Of a stretch of 64,000 nt of DNA, positions 8,188 to 17,560 are shown one piece after another. Location of the stretch: positions 62,001-126,000 of the forward strand of contig JAHHHD010000012.1 of the NCBI GenBank assembly GCA_019359505.1. Reading direction: 5' to 3'. Source of the stretch: Drouetiella hepatica Uher 2000/2452 (GTDB lineage: Bacteria > Cyanobacteriota > Cyanobacteriia > Elainellales > Elainellaceae). A program made the position numbers and the translations under genes. The notes below the pieces were generated by a model. It saw only the letters and a program-made list of their open reading frames with translations. It did no database searches and was not told the origin of the DNA. Every line of letters begins with the position of its first letter. Positions within the stretch are counted from its first letter, which is position 1.

Positions 8188-11100
8188 ATTTGCCGTCTGT
8201 AAATTTGCCTATGTTTCGGCTTGCGGTTGCCAGCTCCCGTGACAACGATCGCCGTCGCCCTGCCCTGCCGCTGCGCCTCGCCCTGATCGCGCTGTTTGTG
8301 CTGCTAACGGTGGGAACGGTGGGATTTGTCGAGACGTTGTTCTTTCTCAATGGACAGCAGGCAGCGCAGAACCTCGCCAATCGCTTGATGGATGATGTTG
8401 GTGGTCGAGTGGGGCTTTATTTAGAGACTTACTTGCAGACCCCCCAACTGGTCAATCGGCTGAACGCGGATGCTGTGGCTTTGGGTGAGCTAGATTTGCA
8501 AGACCTCCCGGCGCTGGAGCGGCATTTATTCACGCAGTTGATGCAGTTTGAGTCTCTCAGCGGCATTCAGGCAGGCAATCGCCAAAATGACTTCAGGATG
8601 GTGACGCGGCAAGATGGGTTGCGGCTGCTTCAATCAGACTCGGCTAACCCTACTCAGATGCAGGAATATGCCCTCAATGGCGGGGGAGTCAAAAGCGATT
8701 TGATGAGCGCCTCTAGCGCCACCACCGTACGAAATCAGCTCTGGTATCAGACGGCTCTTTTTTTGGAGAAACCAACTTGGGGAGTGATTTCTCAAAGCTC
8801 GACGGGTGATGTCTCTCTGACGGCAACCCGCCCCGTTTTTGATGCGCAAGGGCAAGTCAGCGGCGTGTTCTCTGCCGCCATTTTTTTGAATGCCATCAAC
8901 ACGTTCCTCAGCCAGCTTCAGCTGGCAAAATATGGCAAGGTCTTCATCCTCGAACCGAATGGTTGGATCGTGAGCACCTCCGATCAAAAATGGTCTGAGA
9001 GCGGCTCTCCTTTTCAGCGATTTAATTTAGTAGACAGCCCTGATCCAGTGGCGCAAATGGCAGGGCGATCGCTGATTCAGCAATTTGGCGACTTTTCGCG
9101 GATCGATCGCCCGCAGCAGCTCGTGTTTTCACAGCAGGGCGATCGGCATTTTCTCCAGGTGATGCCGTTTCGAGATGAGTACGGACTCAATTGGCTGACG
9201 GTCGTTACGGTTCCAGAGGCAGAGTTTTTGGGACAAATCCATCTCAGCACCCGCACGACTCTGCTGATCTGTGCGATCGCCTTGCTGGTGTCCATTCTGC
9301 TGGGGCTGTGGATGGCTCGATGCATCAGCCGACCGATTCAGCAGCTCAGCCGCGCCAGCTACACCTTGGCTGAAGGAGAGTGGCGTGAACCCTTCTCGTC
9401 AGAAAGCCCCTTTGCAGAAGTGCAGGTTTTGGCGACGGCTTTTAACCGCATGGCTCGACAATTGCAGGACTATTTTGATCACGCCGCAACGGCGCTCAAA
9501 GCATCAGAAGAAAAGTTTGCCAAGATGTTTCACAGTACGCCTGACCCGATCGTCATTGCGACGCAGGAGGGGCATTATTTAGAGGTGAATGATGCCTTTG
9601 TTGAGGTGTTTGGCTACTCCAGAGCGGAGGTGATCGGTCGCAAAGTCTCCGAGGTGGAACTCTGGGTTTGCCCAGAAGAGCGCAAGCACTATGTGCGATC
9701 GATTGAGGCGCTAGGTCGCATCAAAAACCAGGAATATATGTTCCGCAAAAAAACGGGTGCGGTACTAACGGCTCTGTTTTCAACCGAAACCGTCAATATT
9801 GGGGAGCAAAAATGTTTCATTGGCATTGCCAAAGAAATTACCGATCGCAAGCGAATGGAGGAAAATTTACGGCAGAGTGAGGCGGCGCTTCGGGAGGCAC
9901 AGCGCATTGCCCACATTGGCAGCTGGGAATATGATCCGCAAACTCAAACCTTGACGGGATCGGAAGAGCTATTTCGGATCTGTGGTCTGACTCCCAAGCC
10001 CTTTTTTAGCTTGGATGAGTTCTCGCAGGTGATTCACTCAGGCGATCGATGCACCCATCAGCAGCTCATTGACGCAGCGGTTGTCGAGGGCAGAATCTAC
10101 AGAAACGATGCGCGGATTCTTCATCGAGATGGCTCGGTTCGCCATGTGGAAGTGCGCGGAGAACCTGTTTTTGATGCCGAGGGAAATTTGATCCGGATCA
10201 TGGGGACAGCGCTGGATATTACCGATCGCAAGCAAATTGAAGACGCGCTCAGACAGAGCGAACAGCTCTTTCGTAATGCGTTTGTCAGCAGCGCTTTTGG
10301 CATTAGCATCCGATCTATGACCGGGAGATATTTGCAGGTCAACCCAGCGCTTTGCAAAATGCTGGGCTACACGGAAGCGGAGCTGTTGAACCTGACCTAT
10401 CGCGATCTTACCCACCCCAACGACCTGGCGATCGATCCCAACAACACGATTCGCAAGCTGGTGACAGGCGAAATTGACTGCTACGAGCTAGAAAAACGAT
10501 TTCTGCACAAAGAGGGGCAGATTATTTGGGGATTGATCAGCATGTCGATCGTGCGAGACTTGGAGCAGCATCCGCTTTATTTTGTGACTCAGGTGCAAGA
10601 TATTAGCGATCGCAAACGCGCCGAAGCCGCCCTGCGTCAAAGTGAAACTCGGCTTCGCAATTTGGCTGCCGCTGCTCCTGTCAATATCTACTCCTTGGTG
10701 CAGCGTCAAGATGGCTCGATTGAGTTTGAATACATTAACCAAGTCGTTGAAGAATTCCACGAGGTCAGCCTAGAAGAGTTTTTGGCAGATCCGGCTCAAA
10801 TTATCATGGGGCAGATGCACCCAGACTATCGGGAAGGCTATCGAGCTGCCGCTGAGCGCAGCGCAGAAACGCTAGAACGCTTTAACTATGAGTGGCAGAT
10901 CATCACGCCTTCTGGAAAGGTGAAGTGGCTGCAAGCCCACTCTCAGCCCGAACGCCGAGAGAATGGCGATGTTTGCTGGCATGGAGTCGTGCTGGATGTG
11001 AGCGATCGCAAACAGTCTGAGGAAGCCTTGCGCCAAAGTGAAGCCCGCTTCCAAAAACTGGCGGCAACTTCACCGGGCGAGATTTTCATTAAAACCATGC

Positions 11101-13811
11101 ATACCGATGGCTCCCTCACCTTTGAGTACATCAGCTCGGTCTGTCAAGAAATTCATGAATTGGAACCAGAGGCGTTTCTAGAGAATTCGGCTCCCTTCTT
11201 TGAGCAAATGCATCCTGACGATCTGCCCTTGTGCCTAGAGGCTGCGACTCGGTGTGCCCAAGACCTGACCCCGTTGGATCATGAGCTACGGATTATCACG
11301 CCATCGGGCAAGGTGAAGTGGATGCGCCTCACCTCTCGCCCTGAGCGCCAAGACAACGGCGATATTAGCTGGTACGGCATCATGCTAGATATTACCGATC
11401 GCAAGCAGATTGAAGAGCGCCTACAGCAGAGCGAAGCCACGAAGGAGCAGATTCTCAAAGCTATTCCTGATCTGATCATTTGGATGGCGAGTGATGGAAC
11501 TTGCCTGGATCTGATTGATGGCAGCATGGGTACCGATCTCTACGTCAGATCGGAATCGGTTGGGAAAAATCTCTATGATCTGTTTCCATCGGACATGGCG
11601 CAAGCTAGGGCGATCGCCATTCAGCAGGCATTGCAAACCTCGGAGGTGCAGCTCTACGAACAGCAGCTGACGGTTCGGGGCAGTCTCCAATATGAAGAAG
11701 TACGAGTCGTTAGCGTGGGTGGCGATCGCTTTTTGGTGATTGTGCGGAACATCACCCAGCGCAAGCTGAGCGAGATCCAGCGCCAGCGGGCAGAAGCCGA
11801 GCTAGAGATCCAGCGATCGTTCTTCCGGCAGGTGATTGATGTCATGCCTAGCTCTGTTTTTGTCAAAGATCTAGAAGGGCGGTTCCTGCTTGCCAATCAG
11901 GTAGTTTCAGAGAGCTATGGATTCCCGGTTGAGGAAATCATTGGTAGGCGAGAAGCCGATTTTAATCTCAGCGCCACGCCAGAACAGCTTGAGCACTGTT
12001 CAGAAAACAATTGGGAGGTGATCACCAGCGGTCAGCCGAAGCAGACGTTGCCCTATCAAATTGTCAAGGCTAACGGAGAGCAGCGGTGGGTGCAAACGCT
12101 GCTGCGTCCTTTAGTCGGGACACAGGGGCAGAGTCAAGGCATCGTGGGCAACACCATTGACGTGACTGATCTGAAGCAAGCTGAGGCAGATCTGAGGCGG
12201 CAGATTAGACGATCGCAGCTCTTTTCCGACATTGCCCTCAAGATTCGTCAGTCTTTGCAATTTGAGGAAATTCTGCAAACGACCGTCACCGAAGTGCAAA
12301 CGTTTCTTCAGGTCGATCGGGTCATGATCTTTCAGTTTCAGGGAAATGGCTCAGGTAAAGTGGTTCAAGAGGCGATCGTTCCAGGAAACATAACGACCTT
12401 ATATCAAGTCTTTGCTGATCTCTGCTTTCCAGAGGCGTTTGTCGATCGCTATCGTCAGGGACGAATCCGCGCCGTAGCTGATATTGAGACTCTCAACATT
12501 GATCCTTGCCACCTCAACTTTTTGCGATCGCTGGGCGTAAGAGCCAAGCTCATCATCCCGATTTTTGTCGGTAGTCACCTTTGGGGGCTGCTGATTGCTC
12601 ACCACGGTCTGCCGCGCACCTGGTCTGATTTTGAAATCGATTTGCTGCAAGAGTTGGCTAATCAGGCGGGCATCGTGCTAGCTCAAAGCCAGCTTTTGGC
12701 GGCTCAAAAGGAAAGCGAAGAGCGTTTTCGCAGCGCGTTTGATGCAGCTCCGATTGGCATCGCCCTTGTGGGATTAGATGAGCGCTGGATCAAAATTAAT
12801 CCGGTGTTGTGCACGATGCTGGGCTATCCCGAATCTTCTTTATTGGGTCGGGATGCGTCTACTCTGATTCATCCAGACGATACTCAAAAGTTCCGGCGCT
12901 GCGTCGAGCAATGTGTTGAGCAATGTGCTAAGCAGACTCTGACAGACGATAACTATACGGCTCAAGCCGAGTTGCGCTATTGCTGTAGCGGCGGACGTAT
13001 TGCTTGGGCATTGCTGAGTTTATCGACGGTGCGTGGTGCCCAAAACCAGCCGCTATACTACGTGTCACAGATTCAAGATATTACCGAACGCCATGCCCTT
13101 GACCAGATGAAAACCGAGTTTATCTCTATCATTAGCCATGAGCTGCGAACGCCCCTAACGGCAATGCGGGGATCATTAGGACTCATTGCCACTGGCGTTT
13201 ATGATCGCAAGCCAGAGAAAGCAAAGCGGATGATTGAGATTGCTGTGAACAATAGCGATCGCCTGGTGCGGCTCGTCAATGACATTCTCGATCTCGAACG
13301 ACTGTCTTCTGATAAGGTTCAGTTGATGCAAGAGCGCTGCTGTGTTGCTGAGCTGTTGCAAAGGGCATCGGAGGGTTTGCAAGCGATCGCGGATGATGCA
13401 TCTGTGGCGATCGTCATTGAGATGGCAGCCAATAACCCATCACAGGTTCAGGTCTGGGGCGAACCGGATGCCATCATTCAAACGCTGACTAATCTCATCA
13501 GCAACGCCATTAAGTTCTCTCCACCGCACACCATTGTCCGACTCTCTGCCTATCCCCAAATTGATTCTGTCCTGTTTCAGGTTAAAGATCAGGGACGAGG
13601 CATTCCGCTCGACAAGCTGGAAGCCATCTTTGAGAGATTTCAACAGGTCGATGTGTCAGACTCTCGCCAAAAAGGAGGCACAGGTCTGGGTCTGGCGATT
13701 TGCCGTAAAATTGTGCAGCGCCACGGTGGAGAAATTTGGGTCGAAAGCACGGTGGGCGAGGGCAGCAGTTTTTACTTTACCCTCCCCATTCCCCCCGGAG
13801 AGCAACCATGA
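8178..13811 (+). CDS. Sensor histidine kinase, Cache-HAMP-8xPAS with a DXCF-type GAF
   Basis: A 1877-residue protein from ATG 8178, inside the end of the regulator gene. Order: TM1 (about 28-50), periplasmic Cache-like domain, TM2, HAMP, seven PAS domains each ending in an ITDRK-type junction, GAF (about 1346-1505), an eighth PAS, HisKA and HATPase. HisKA has ISHELRTPLTA with His1654. The ATPase has the N box (NLISNAIKFSP), G1 (DQGRGIP) and G2 (GGTGLGL). The GAF has DLCF (Cys1416) and PCH (Cys1444) exactly 28 residues apart. That is the arrangement of DXCF cyanobacteriochromes, which bind a bilin and switch colour. The protein is probably a light-sensing membrane kinase whose partners are the flanking receiver genes; bilin binding is inferred. 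Confidence 0.93.
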   Translation: MRINLPSVNLPMFRLAVASSRDNDRRRPALPLRLALIALFVLLTVGTVGFVETLFFLNGQQAAQNLANRLMDDVGGRVGLYLETYLQTPQLVNRLNADAVALGELDLQDLPALERHLFTQLMQFESLSGIQAGNRQNDFRMVTRQDGLRLLQSDSANPTQMQEYALNGGGVKSDLMSASSATTVRNQLWYQTALFLEKPTWGVISQSSTGDVSLTATRPVFDAQGQVSGVFSAAIFLNAINTFLSQLQLAKYGKVFILEPNGWIVSTSDQKWSESGSPFQRFNLVDSPDPVAQMAGRSLIQQFGDFSRIDRPQQLVFSQQGDRHFLQVMPFRDEYGLNWLTVVTVPEAEFLGQIHLSTRTTLLICAIALLVSILLGLWMARCISRPIQQLSRASYTLAEGEWREPFSSESPFAEVQVLATAFNRMARQLQDYFDHAATALKASEEKFAKMFHSTPDPIVIATQEGHYLEVNDAFVEVFGYSRAEVIGRKVSEVELWVCPEERKHYVRSIEALGRIKNQEYMFRKKTGAVLTALFSTETVNIGEQKCFIGIAKEITDRKRMEENLRQSEAALREAQRIAHIGSWEYDPQTQTLTGSEELFRICGLTPKPFFSLDEFSQVIHSGDRCTHQQLIDAAVVEGRIYRNDARILHRDGSVRHVEVRGEPVFDAEGNLIRIMGTALDITDRKQIEDALRQSEQLFRNAFVSSAFGISIRSMTGRYLQVNPALCKMLGYTEAELLNLTYRDLTHPNDLAIDPNNTIRKLVTGEIDCYELEKRFLHKEGQIIWGLISMSIVRDLEQHPLYFVTQVQDISDRKRAEAALRQSETRLRNLAAAAPVNIYSLVQRQDGSIEFEYINQVVEEFHEVSLEEFLADPAQIIMGQMHPDYREGYRAAAERSAETLERFNYEWQIITPSGKVKWLQAHSQPERRENGDVCWHGVVLDVSDRKQSEEALRQSEARFQKLAATSPGEIFIKTMHTDGSLTFEYISSVCQEIHELEPEAFLENSAPFFEQMHPDDLPLCLEAATRCAQDLTPLDHELRIITPSGKVKWMRLTSRPERQDNGDISWYGIMLDITDRKQIEERLQQSEATKEQILKAIPDLIIWMASDGTCLDLIDGSMGTDLYVRSESVGKNLYDLFPSDMAQARAIAIQQALQTSEVQLYEQQLTVRGSLQYEEVRVVSVGGDRFLVIVRNITQRKLSEIQRQRAEAELEIQRSFFRQVIDVMPSSVFVKDLEGRFLLANQVVSESYGFPVEEIIGRREADFNLSATPEQLEHCSENNWEVITSGQPKQTLPYQIVKANGEQRWVQTLLRPLVGTQGQSQGIVGNTIDVTDLKQAEADLRRQIRRSQLFSDIALKIRQSLQFEEILQTTVTEVQTFLQVDRVMIFQFQGNGSGKVVQEAIVPGNITTLYQVFADLCFPEAFVDRYRQGRIRAVADIETLNIDPCHLNFLRSLGVRAKLIIPIFVGSHLWGLLIAHHGLPRTWSDFEIDLLQELANQAGIVLAQSQLLAAQKESEERFRSAFDAAPIGIALVGLDERWIKINPVLCTMLGYPESSLLGRDASTLIHPDDTQKFRRCVEQCVEQCAKQTLTDDNYTAQAELRYCCSGGRIAWALLSLSTVRGAQNQPLYYVSQIQDITERHALDQMKTEFISIISHELRTPLTAMRGSLGLIATGVYDRKPEKAKRMIEIAVNNSDRLVRLVNDILDLERLSSDKVQLMQERCCVAELLQRASEGLQAIADDASVAIVIEMAANNPSQVQVWGEPDAIIQTLTNLISNAIKFSPPHTIVRLSAYPQIDSVLFQVKDQGRGIPLDKLEAIFERFQQVDVSDSRQKGGTGLGLAICRKIVQRHGGEIWVESTVGEGSSFYFTLPIPPGEQP

Positions 13812-14188
13812 TCACCCCATGCATTCTCGTCATTGACGACGAAGAAGAGATTAGAGAAGTGGTGCGCGCCTGTCTAGAAGATTTGGGCGGTTGGGACGTT
13901 GTCACGGCAGCATCGGGAAAAGAAGGGCTAATGCGGGCACAGACCGATCGTTTGGATGCCATTCTTTTGGATATGTCTATGCCCGAAATGGATGGCTTTG
14001 ATTGCTTTAAGCTGCTTCAGGAAAATCCTCTCACTCAGCCGATTCCGGTGATTCTGCTGACTGCCAAGGTCTTGCCCAACGATCAGGCTCGATTTGCTCA
14101 AATGGGCGTGGCTGGAGTCATTACTAAGCCCTTCAATCCAGTCGTTATTTGCGATCAGGTGGCTAAAATCCTCAATTGGAGCCTGTAG
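13808..14188 (+). CDS. Single-domain response regulator (CheY-like)
   Basis: A 126-residue receiver with no output domain. The start ATG overlaps the kinase stop (ATGA), which indicates translational coupling, so this is the obvious phosphotransfer partner. All key residues are present: acidic pocket IDDEE, phosphoacceptor Asp55 (ILLDMSMPEMDG), Thr85 (LLTAK) and Lys107 (ITKPFNP). The window-wide frame begins at 13736, but that part only shadows the end of the kinase. Confidence 0.93.
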   Translation: MITPCILVIDDEEEIREVVRACLEDLGGWDVVTAASGKEGLMRAQTDRLDAILLDMSMPEMDGFDCFKLLQENPLTQPIPVILLTAKVLPNDQARFAQMGVAGVITKPFNPVVICDQVAKILNWSL

Positions 14189-14267
14189 AATTTGCGGCAT
14201 TGCTTAATTGGGGGATGGATTTTTCGGGAGAGGGACGCTCAGCGCCTCCCACAAAAAATCGATCCCT
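14189..14267. repeat. Imperfect hairpin element of the GGCATTGCTTA type
   Basis: Directly after the receiver stop codon: GGCATTGCTTAATTGGGGGATGG, then a T run, then GGGAGAGGGACGC facing GCGCCTCCC, an A run and CGATCCC. The same start word is found, inverted, at the hairpin near 22850-22920, and GCGTTGCTGATC opens the one at 16463. The stem is interrupted by mismatches. It might also serve as a terminator for the operon. Confidence 0.55.
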
Positions 14268-14288
14268 AAAATCAGCGATATCGAGTTT

Positions 14289-14434
14289 GGGCGTTGCTGA
14301 ATGCAAGTATGAAAGCCCCCCAACCCCCAATTCTGGGGGACTTTGAATGGTTCGGAAGTCCCCCAGAATTGGGGGATTTAGGGGGCGAGAAAACTGTCAA
14401 CTCAGATAGATTCATACTTCGATTTAGCAACGCC
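14289..14434. repeat. MITE-like element with GGGCGTTGCT terminal inverted repeats
   Basis: The left end is GGGCGTTGCTGAATGCAAGT. The right end, on the other strand, is GGGCGTTGCTAAATCGAAGT. Each is followed by ATGAA, giving 25-bp ends with three differences. Inside, two C/G-rich arms pair almost perfectly (CCCCCAATTCTGGGGGACTT against AAGTCCCCCAGAATTGGGGG) around a short loop. It is about 146 bp with no ORF. It separates two receiver genes that look like a duplication. Confidence 0.7.
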
Positions 14435-14604
14435 CGAATTTGTATCATTGAACTACAAATATAAGTTCCTTATTTTCTTGACTTATCGTGGAAGTATGGG
14501 GTGAATGCTACTTGCAAGATCGGCTTTTGCAGATTTTCGTAAAAACAGCCTTTTTGCAAAGTAGTCTTGTCGCTCACCCAAAATGCGCCTATTGGCAAAA
14601 CGAA

Positions 14605-14997
14605 ATGTCAACCAAGCTCGCCAAACTAATTCTGCTGATTGATAGTGAACCCTACACCCGCGAGGTCGTGCAGGCTTGTTTGAGCGATCTGGGAGGATGG
14701 AATGTTCAATCCGTCTCCTCTACTCAGGCGGGCTTGGAGAGTTTAGCGATCGAACCTCCAGATGCCATTCTTCTGGATATTTGTCTGCCTGGAATGAACG
14801 GTATGGCGTTCATCCAGCGACTTCAAGATCATCCTTTGGGTCGCTCGATCCCGGTCATTTTACTCACCACAAAAGCCTATTGGTTTACACCCCTACAGCT
14901 TCTCAAAATGGGCGTGGTAAAGACGATCGCCACACCGTTTAATCCCCTTGTGCTTACGGATGTTGTGACCCAAGCTTTGAGGCAGCAAGAGCTTTGA
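14605..14997 (+). CDS. Degenerate receiver-domain protein
   Basis: A 130-residue protein from ATG 14605 (MSTKLAKLILLID). The frame is open back to 14488, but that part is unlike any receiver. It parallels the receiver at 13808 along its length (VVQACLSDLGGW against VVRACLEDLGGW; PFNPLVLTD against PFNPVVICD), so it is probably a duplicate. Asp58 is kept (ILLDICLPG), but the acidic pocket reads IDSEP instead of IDDEE. The invariant Lys is replaced (TIATPFNP against VITKPFNP). A receiver without that Lys usually cannot switch normally, so it may be a phosphate sink, a decoy or a decaying gene. Confidence 0.85.
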   Translation: MSTKLAKLILLIDSEPYTREVVQACLSDLGGWNVQSVSSTQAGLESLAIEPPDAILLDICLPGMNGMAFIQRLQDHPLGRSIPVILLTTKAYWFTPLQLLKMGVVKTIATPFNPLVLTDVVTQALRQQEL

Positions 14998-15072
14998 GAG
15001 TGCTTCTCTCGATACCTTGCTGTAAAACCTCAAGAATGAAACTTTGAAGAATCGCTGGCACTGCTGATCTTG

Positions 15073-15131
15073 GAGATAATTTTATGTGGGATATGGGTGC
15101 TCTGCACCCATATCCCACATAAAATTATCTC
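15073..15131. repeat. Perfect long-stem hairpin element (28-bp arms)
   Basis: The arm starts GAGATAATTTTATGTGGG and ends ATATGGGTGC. The loop is TCT, and the exact complement follows. It lies between the degenerate receiver (stop 14997) and the convergent GlsB-like gene (stop 15162), so it could end transcription from either side. Its length and layout match the other perfect hairpins in the window. Confidence 0.8.
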
Positions 15132-15161
15132 TCTATTGAACAATGCTTAATGACTCAACGT

Positions 15162-15431
15162 TTAGGCGCGACGAGCCACCAAGCCCCACAGAAAGATCGC
15201 AATCAGTGCGCCGATAATGGCAATAATGAATCCTGGAATGCTAAAGCCAGCCCCGGCAAGCTGCAAGGCTCCAGTCGTCAAGAAGCTATACAAAGAGCCG
15301 CCCAGAAATGCTCCAATGATTCCCAGCACAGTAGTGGTAATAAATCCGCCACCTTGAGTGCCAGGATAAATAGCCTTAGCGATCGCCCCTGAAACTAAAC
15401 CCAAAACAATCCAAGACAGTATGTTTAACAT
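15162..15431 (-). CDS. GlsB/YeaQ/YmgE family small membrane protein
   Basis: An 89-residue, very hydrophobic and glycine-rich protein with three membrane helices. It has the family pattern WIVLGLVSGAIAKAIYPG, then GGGFITTTVLGIIGAFLGG, and ends LIAIFLWGLVARRA. These transglycosylase-associated (Transgly_assoc) proteins are often stress-induced in bacteria, but their molecular job is unclear. The ATG at 15431 has AGGA upstream. Single gene, convergent with the receiver gene. Confidence 0.93.
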   Translation of the reverse strand: MLNILSWIVLGLVSGAIAKAIYPGTQGGGFITTTVLGIIGAFLGGSLYSFLTTGALQLAGAGFSIPGFIIAIIGALIAIFLWGLVARRA

Positions 15432-15618
15432 GGTGCATTCCTACAGCTAGTTTTTAGTGATCTCTGTGAGCTGCTTTTTGCGGTAAAGCAAGCAGCTAAT
15501 GGTAACAAGTGAGACAGAGAGAGCTGTGAGTAGAGCGATCGTCTGCCCTCGGCTAAGGGTTCTCCTGCCTAAATTCGCTTTCACCACAGAAGGCTTTCCT
15601 TGAATCAACGCTAATTCC

Positions 15619-16275
15619 CTAACGAGTCTCAGACTCAGTTACTCCAGCGGTATTGGGTCTGAGCTGAATATTGAGCGATCGCTGGCCACCATCATCTATC
15701 CGAGCAGTATACTTACGACCGTCGCAAGGCTCACGATTTGTTGAGCAGCCATAGTATTCTCTGTAGCCTGAAGCTGCACTGCTAACGGCAGGAGCATTTG
15801 ATAGCGACATTTGCCCAGTTCCCCGGTTGTAGACATTCATTAGCGTCCTGCCGCTAGGCTCACGATACACCCGAACCGCATAGGTGGAGGTTTGGAACTT
15901 GAGGACATCCTCTTGCTCAGATTCACTGCCGCTGCTGTCTGCGTCATCCGACTCTAGATCAGTGAGGGCAAACGCCGTTACTCTGGCGGTACCTGGGTTA
16001 ACGGTGCAAAATGCAGTCTGACTGCTGTCACCGCTATTGCCAACCACTAGCGTTCGATTCGCGCTGCGATCGAGCCTTAACCCCAGCATGGCAACGCTGC
16101 CAAGACTAATATTAAACTCTCTTGACGCTCGTTCTCGACACGCCAATCGAGCCAAGACCGGAAGAGAAGAGATATCGGTTGTAATAGGCTGAGCAACTAG
16201 CGGAATGCTAAGGCAGAGATCAAAAACGGCTAAACAAAGGGCAGTTAAGGTAGCCGTATAAAAACGAACTTTCAT
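15619..16275 (-). CDS. Secreted protein, cyanobacterial, function unknown
   Basis: About 218 residues from ATG 16275 (a GTG at 16290 is also possible). A signal peptide ends near IPLVAQP. The mature protein has Cys pairs (ARLACRER, AFCTVNP, YYGCSTNREPCDG) that could form disulphides, and an acidic Ser-rich stretch (DDADSSGSESEQED). The segment YAVRVYREPSGRTLMNVYN resembles NAVRIFTQNGQTLINVYD of the META-domain gene at 20214-21026, which suggests a shared small envelope domain. I cannot name a family. Confidence 0.78.
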   Translation of the reverse strand: MKVRFYTATLTALCLAVFDLCLSIPLVAQPITTDISSLPVLARLACRERASREFNISLGSVAMLGLRLDRSANRTLVVGNSGDSSQTAFCTVNPGTARVTAFALTDLESDDADSSGSESEQEDVLKFQTSTYAVRVYREPSGRTLMNVYNRGTGQMSLSNAPAVSSAASGYREYYGCSTNREPCDGRKYTARIDDGGQRSLNIQLRPNTAGVTESETR

Positions 16276-16584
16276 CTTTTGTCTAACCACGTTCTGCTAG
16301 ATTACTGCTGCTAGATTATTTTTGCTAGATTAATTGCGCTTAGACGCTATCCTGCAAAGGCTTTAAGCGTCTTGTTTGCCACATCAACCGCTTGATTGAG
16401 ATCCTCAATGCCACTACCAAGATGTCTATACTATGAGTTCCTTTGAATAGGAGTGCTCTAATCGAGCGTTGCTGATCTCTGGGATGGTTTTCGTTAGAGA
16501 GGGACGCGAAGCACCTTCTCTAACAAAAACTATCTCCTTATCAAAACGCCCTGTAGCCGTTCAGGGAAGCGCTCAAAAGGCTTT
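16276..16584. repeat. Intergenic region with imperfect hairpin element (about 16463-16537)
   Basis: About 309 bases between two minus-strand genes. From 16464, GAGCGTTGCTGATCTCTGGG leads into GATGGTTTTCGTTAGAGAGG. After the short loop region GACGCGAAGCACC, the complement TTCTCTAACAAAAACTATCT returns. This is a mismatched member of the hairpin family at 14189 and 22850. Nothing else is evident. Confidence 0.5.
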
Positions 16585-17061
16585 TTACACTAGCGCTGCT
16601 TTAAACTTTGCAAGGGCAATCGCTTCTTTATCGCTTACTTTTTGACCTGCGCCAAACAGCCCGCTTCCTGCCGCGTTGGCAACGCTGTCTCCACAGGAAT
16701 AAACAAACGCTTTATACTCTGCAATTTCTTCGGGAGTTGCCTTTCCAGCTAATACGCCTAGGGCAGCGCTAACAGAAGCGATCGCCTTGTCAACCAATGC
16801 ACCTGATTCAACTTCTTCAGCTTTAACATCAGGTTTTTGAAGCTTCACATCACCGCTTTTGAGAGCTGCTTCAGAAAATACAGCTTGAATCACAGAATTG
16901 CTGGGATATTTTTTGGCAACTCCAGCAATTTCTTTCGATATCGCAGCTGCTTCAATAGCCGTTGAAACGATCCCGACATCCACCATTGCCACAGCTAGAC
17001 CCGTCAGCATCGGAGCTTCAGCGATCATTGTCATCTCTTCCGGTGTGTAGCTTGCAACCAT
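16585..17061 (-). CDS. Alpha-helical cytoplasmic protein, function unknown
   Basis: 158 residues from ATG 17061 (MVASYTPEEMTMIAEAPM). The frame extends to a TTG at 17142, but that part is an unlikely protein start. The protein is rich in Ala and in helices and has no signal peptide (PMLTGLAVAMVDVGIVST, EIAGVAKKYPSN, YKAFVYSCGDSVANAAG, FGAGQKVSDKEAIALAKFK). The layout is like small all-helical cyanobacterial proteins, possibly of TerB-like fold, but I see no diagnostic acidic motif, so this is only a guess. Confidence 0.75.
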   Translation of the reverse strand: MVASYTPEEMTMIAEAPMLTGLAVAMVDVGIVSTAIEAAAISKEIAGVAKKYPSNSVIQAVFSEAALKSGDVKLQKPDVKAEEVESGALVDKAIASVSAALGVLAGKATPEEIAEYKAFVYSCGDSVANAAGSGLFGAGQKVSDKEAIALAKFKAALV

Positions 17062-17560
17062 TTTGCTATATCTTTCAGAAACGTTGAGCCAAGCATATGC
17101 CTCAAAAATAACGAATTGATAAAGTTGTAAAAGAAGATTCAAGTAAAACTAAAGAGAGCATGGAGAGACTTTTCCCTAAATAGGGGTAATACCCCCTGAG
17201 CGGTTGTTATGCAATCCTTTGAAAGGGCTACATAGATTAGAATTCTGACATCGTTATCAGTTCATTATCTTCTTGTTTTAATGTTGAGCCACAAGTTAAT
17301 TTCTAAAAGCTTTTATCGATAGTTTTTGAGTCTTAAGCGTGTAGAACTAAGACTCTATAGAGGTTCTTGCGCAAAGATTTTACTGTACCTGGAGCAGTCG
17401 CATCCAGGCAAAATTGAGATAAGCAGCTTGAGCTGAGAGATCGCTATTCAGCGCTGAGTTTGGACGCTCTCACCTAGGCAATCCTGTTCGTCATTGAACC
17501 TTCTATTTACTGTCGATCCACTTGTGTACTGTCGATCCTTATCAAAGGGAACTCAAACCT
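17062..17560. other. Divergent intergenic region, nothing specific seen
   Basis: About 500 AT-rich bases between divergent genes. It must carry two promoters. I see no strong palindrome, repeat, RNA or ORF. Confidence 0.6.

Noticed and set aside
12399-12650. Minus-strand ORF opposite the GAF domain
   Set aside because: The plus strand carries the conserved GAF motifs; the minus-strand ORF is a shadow.
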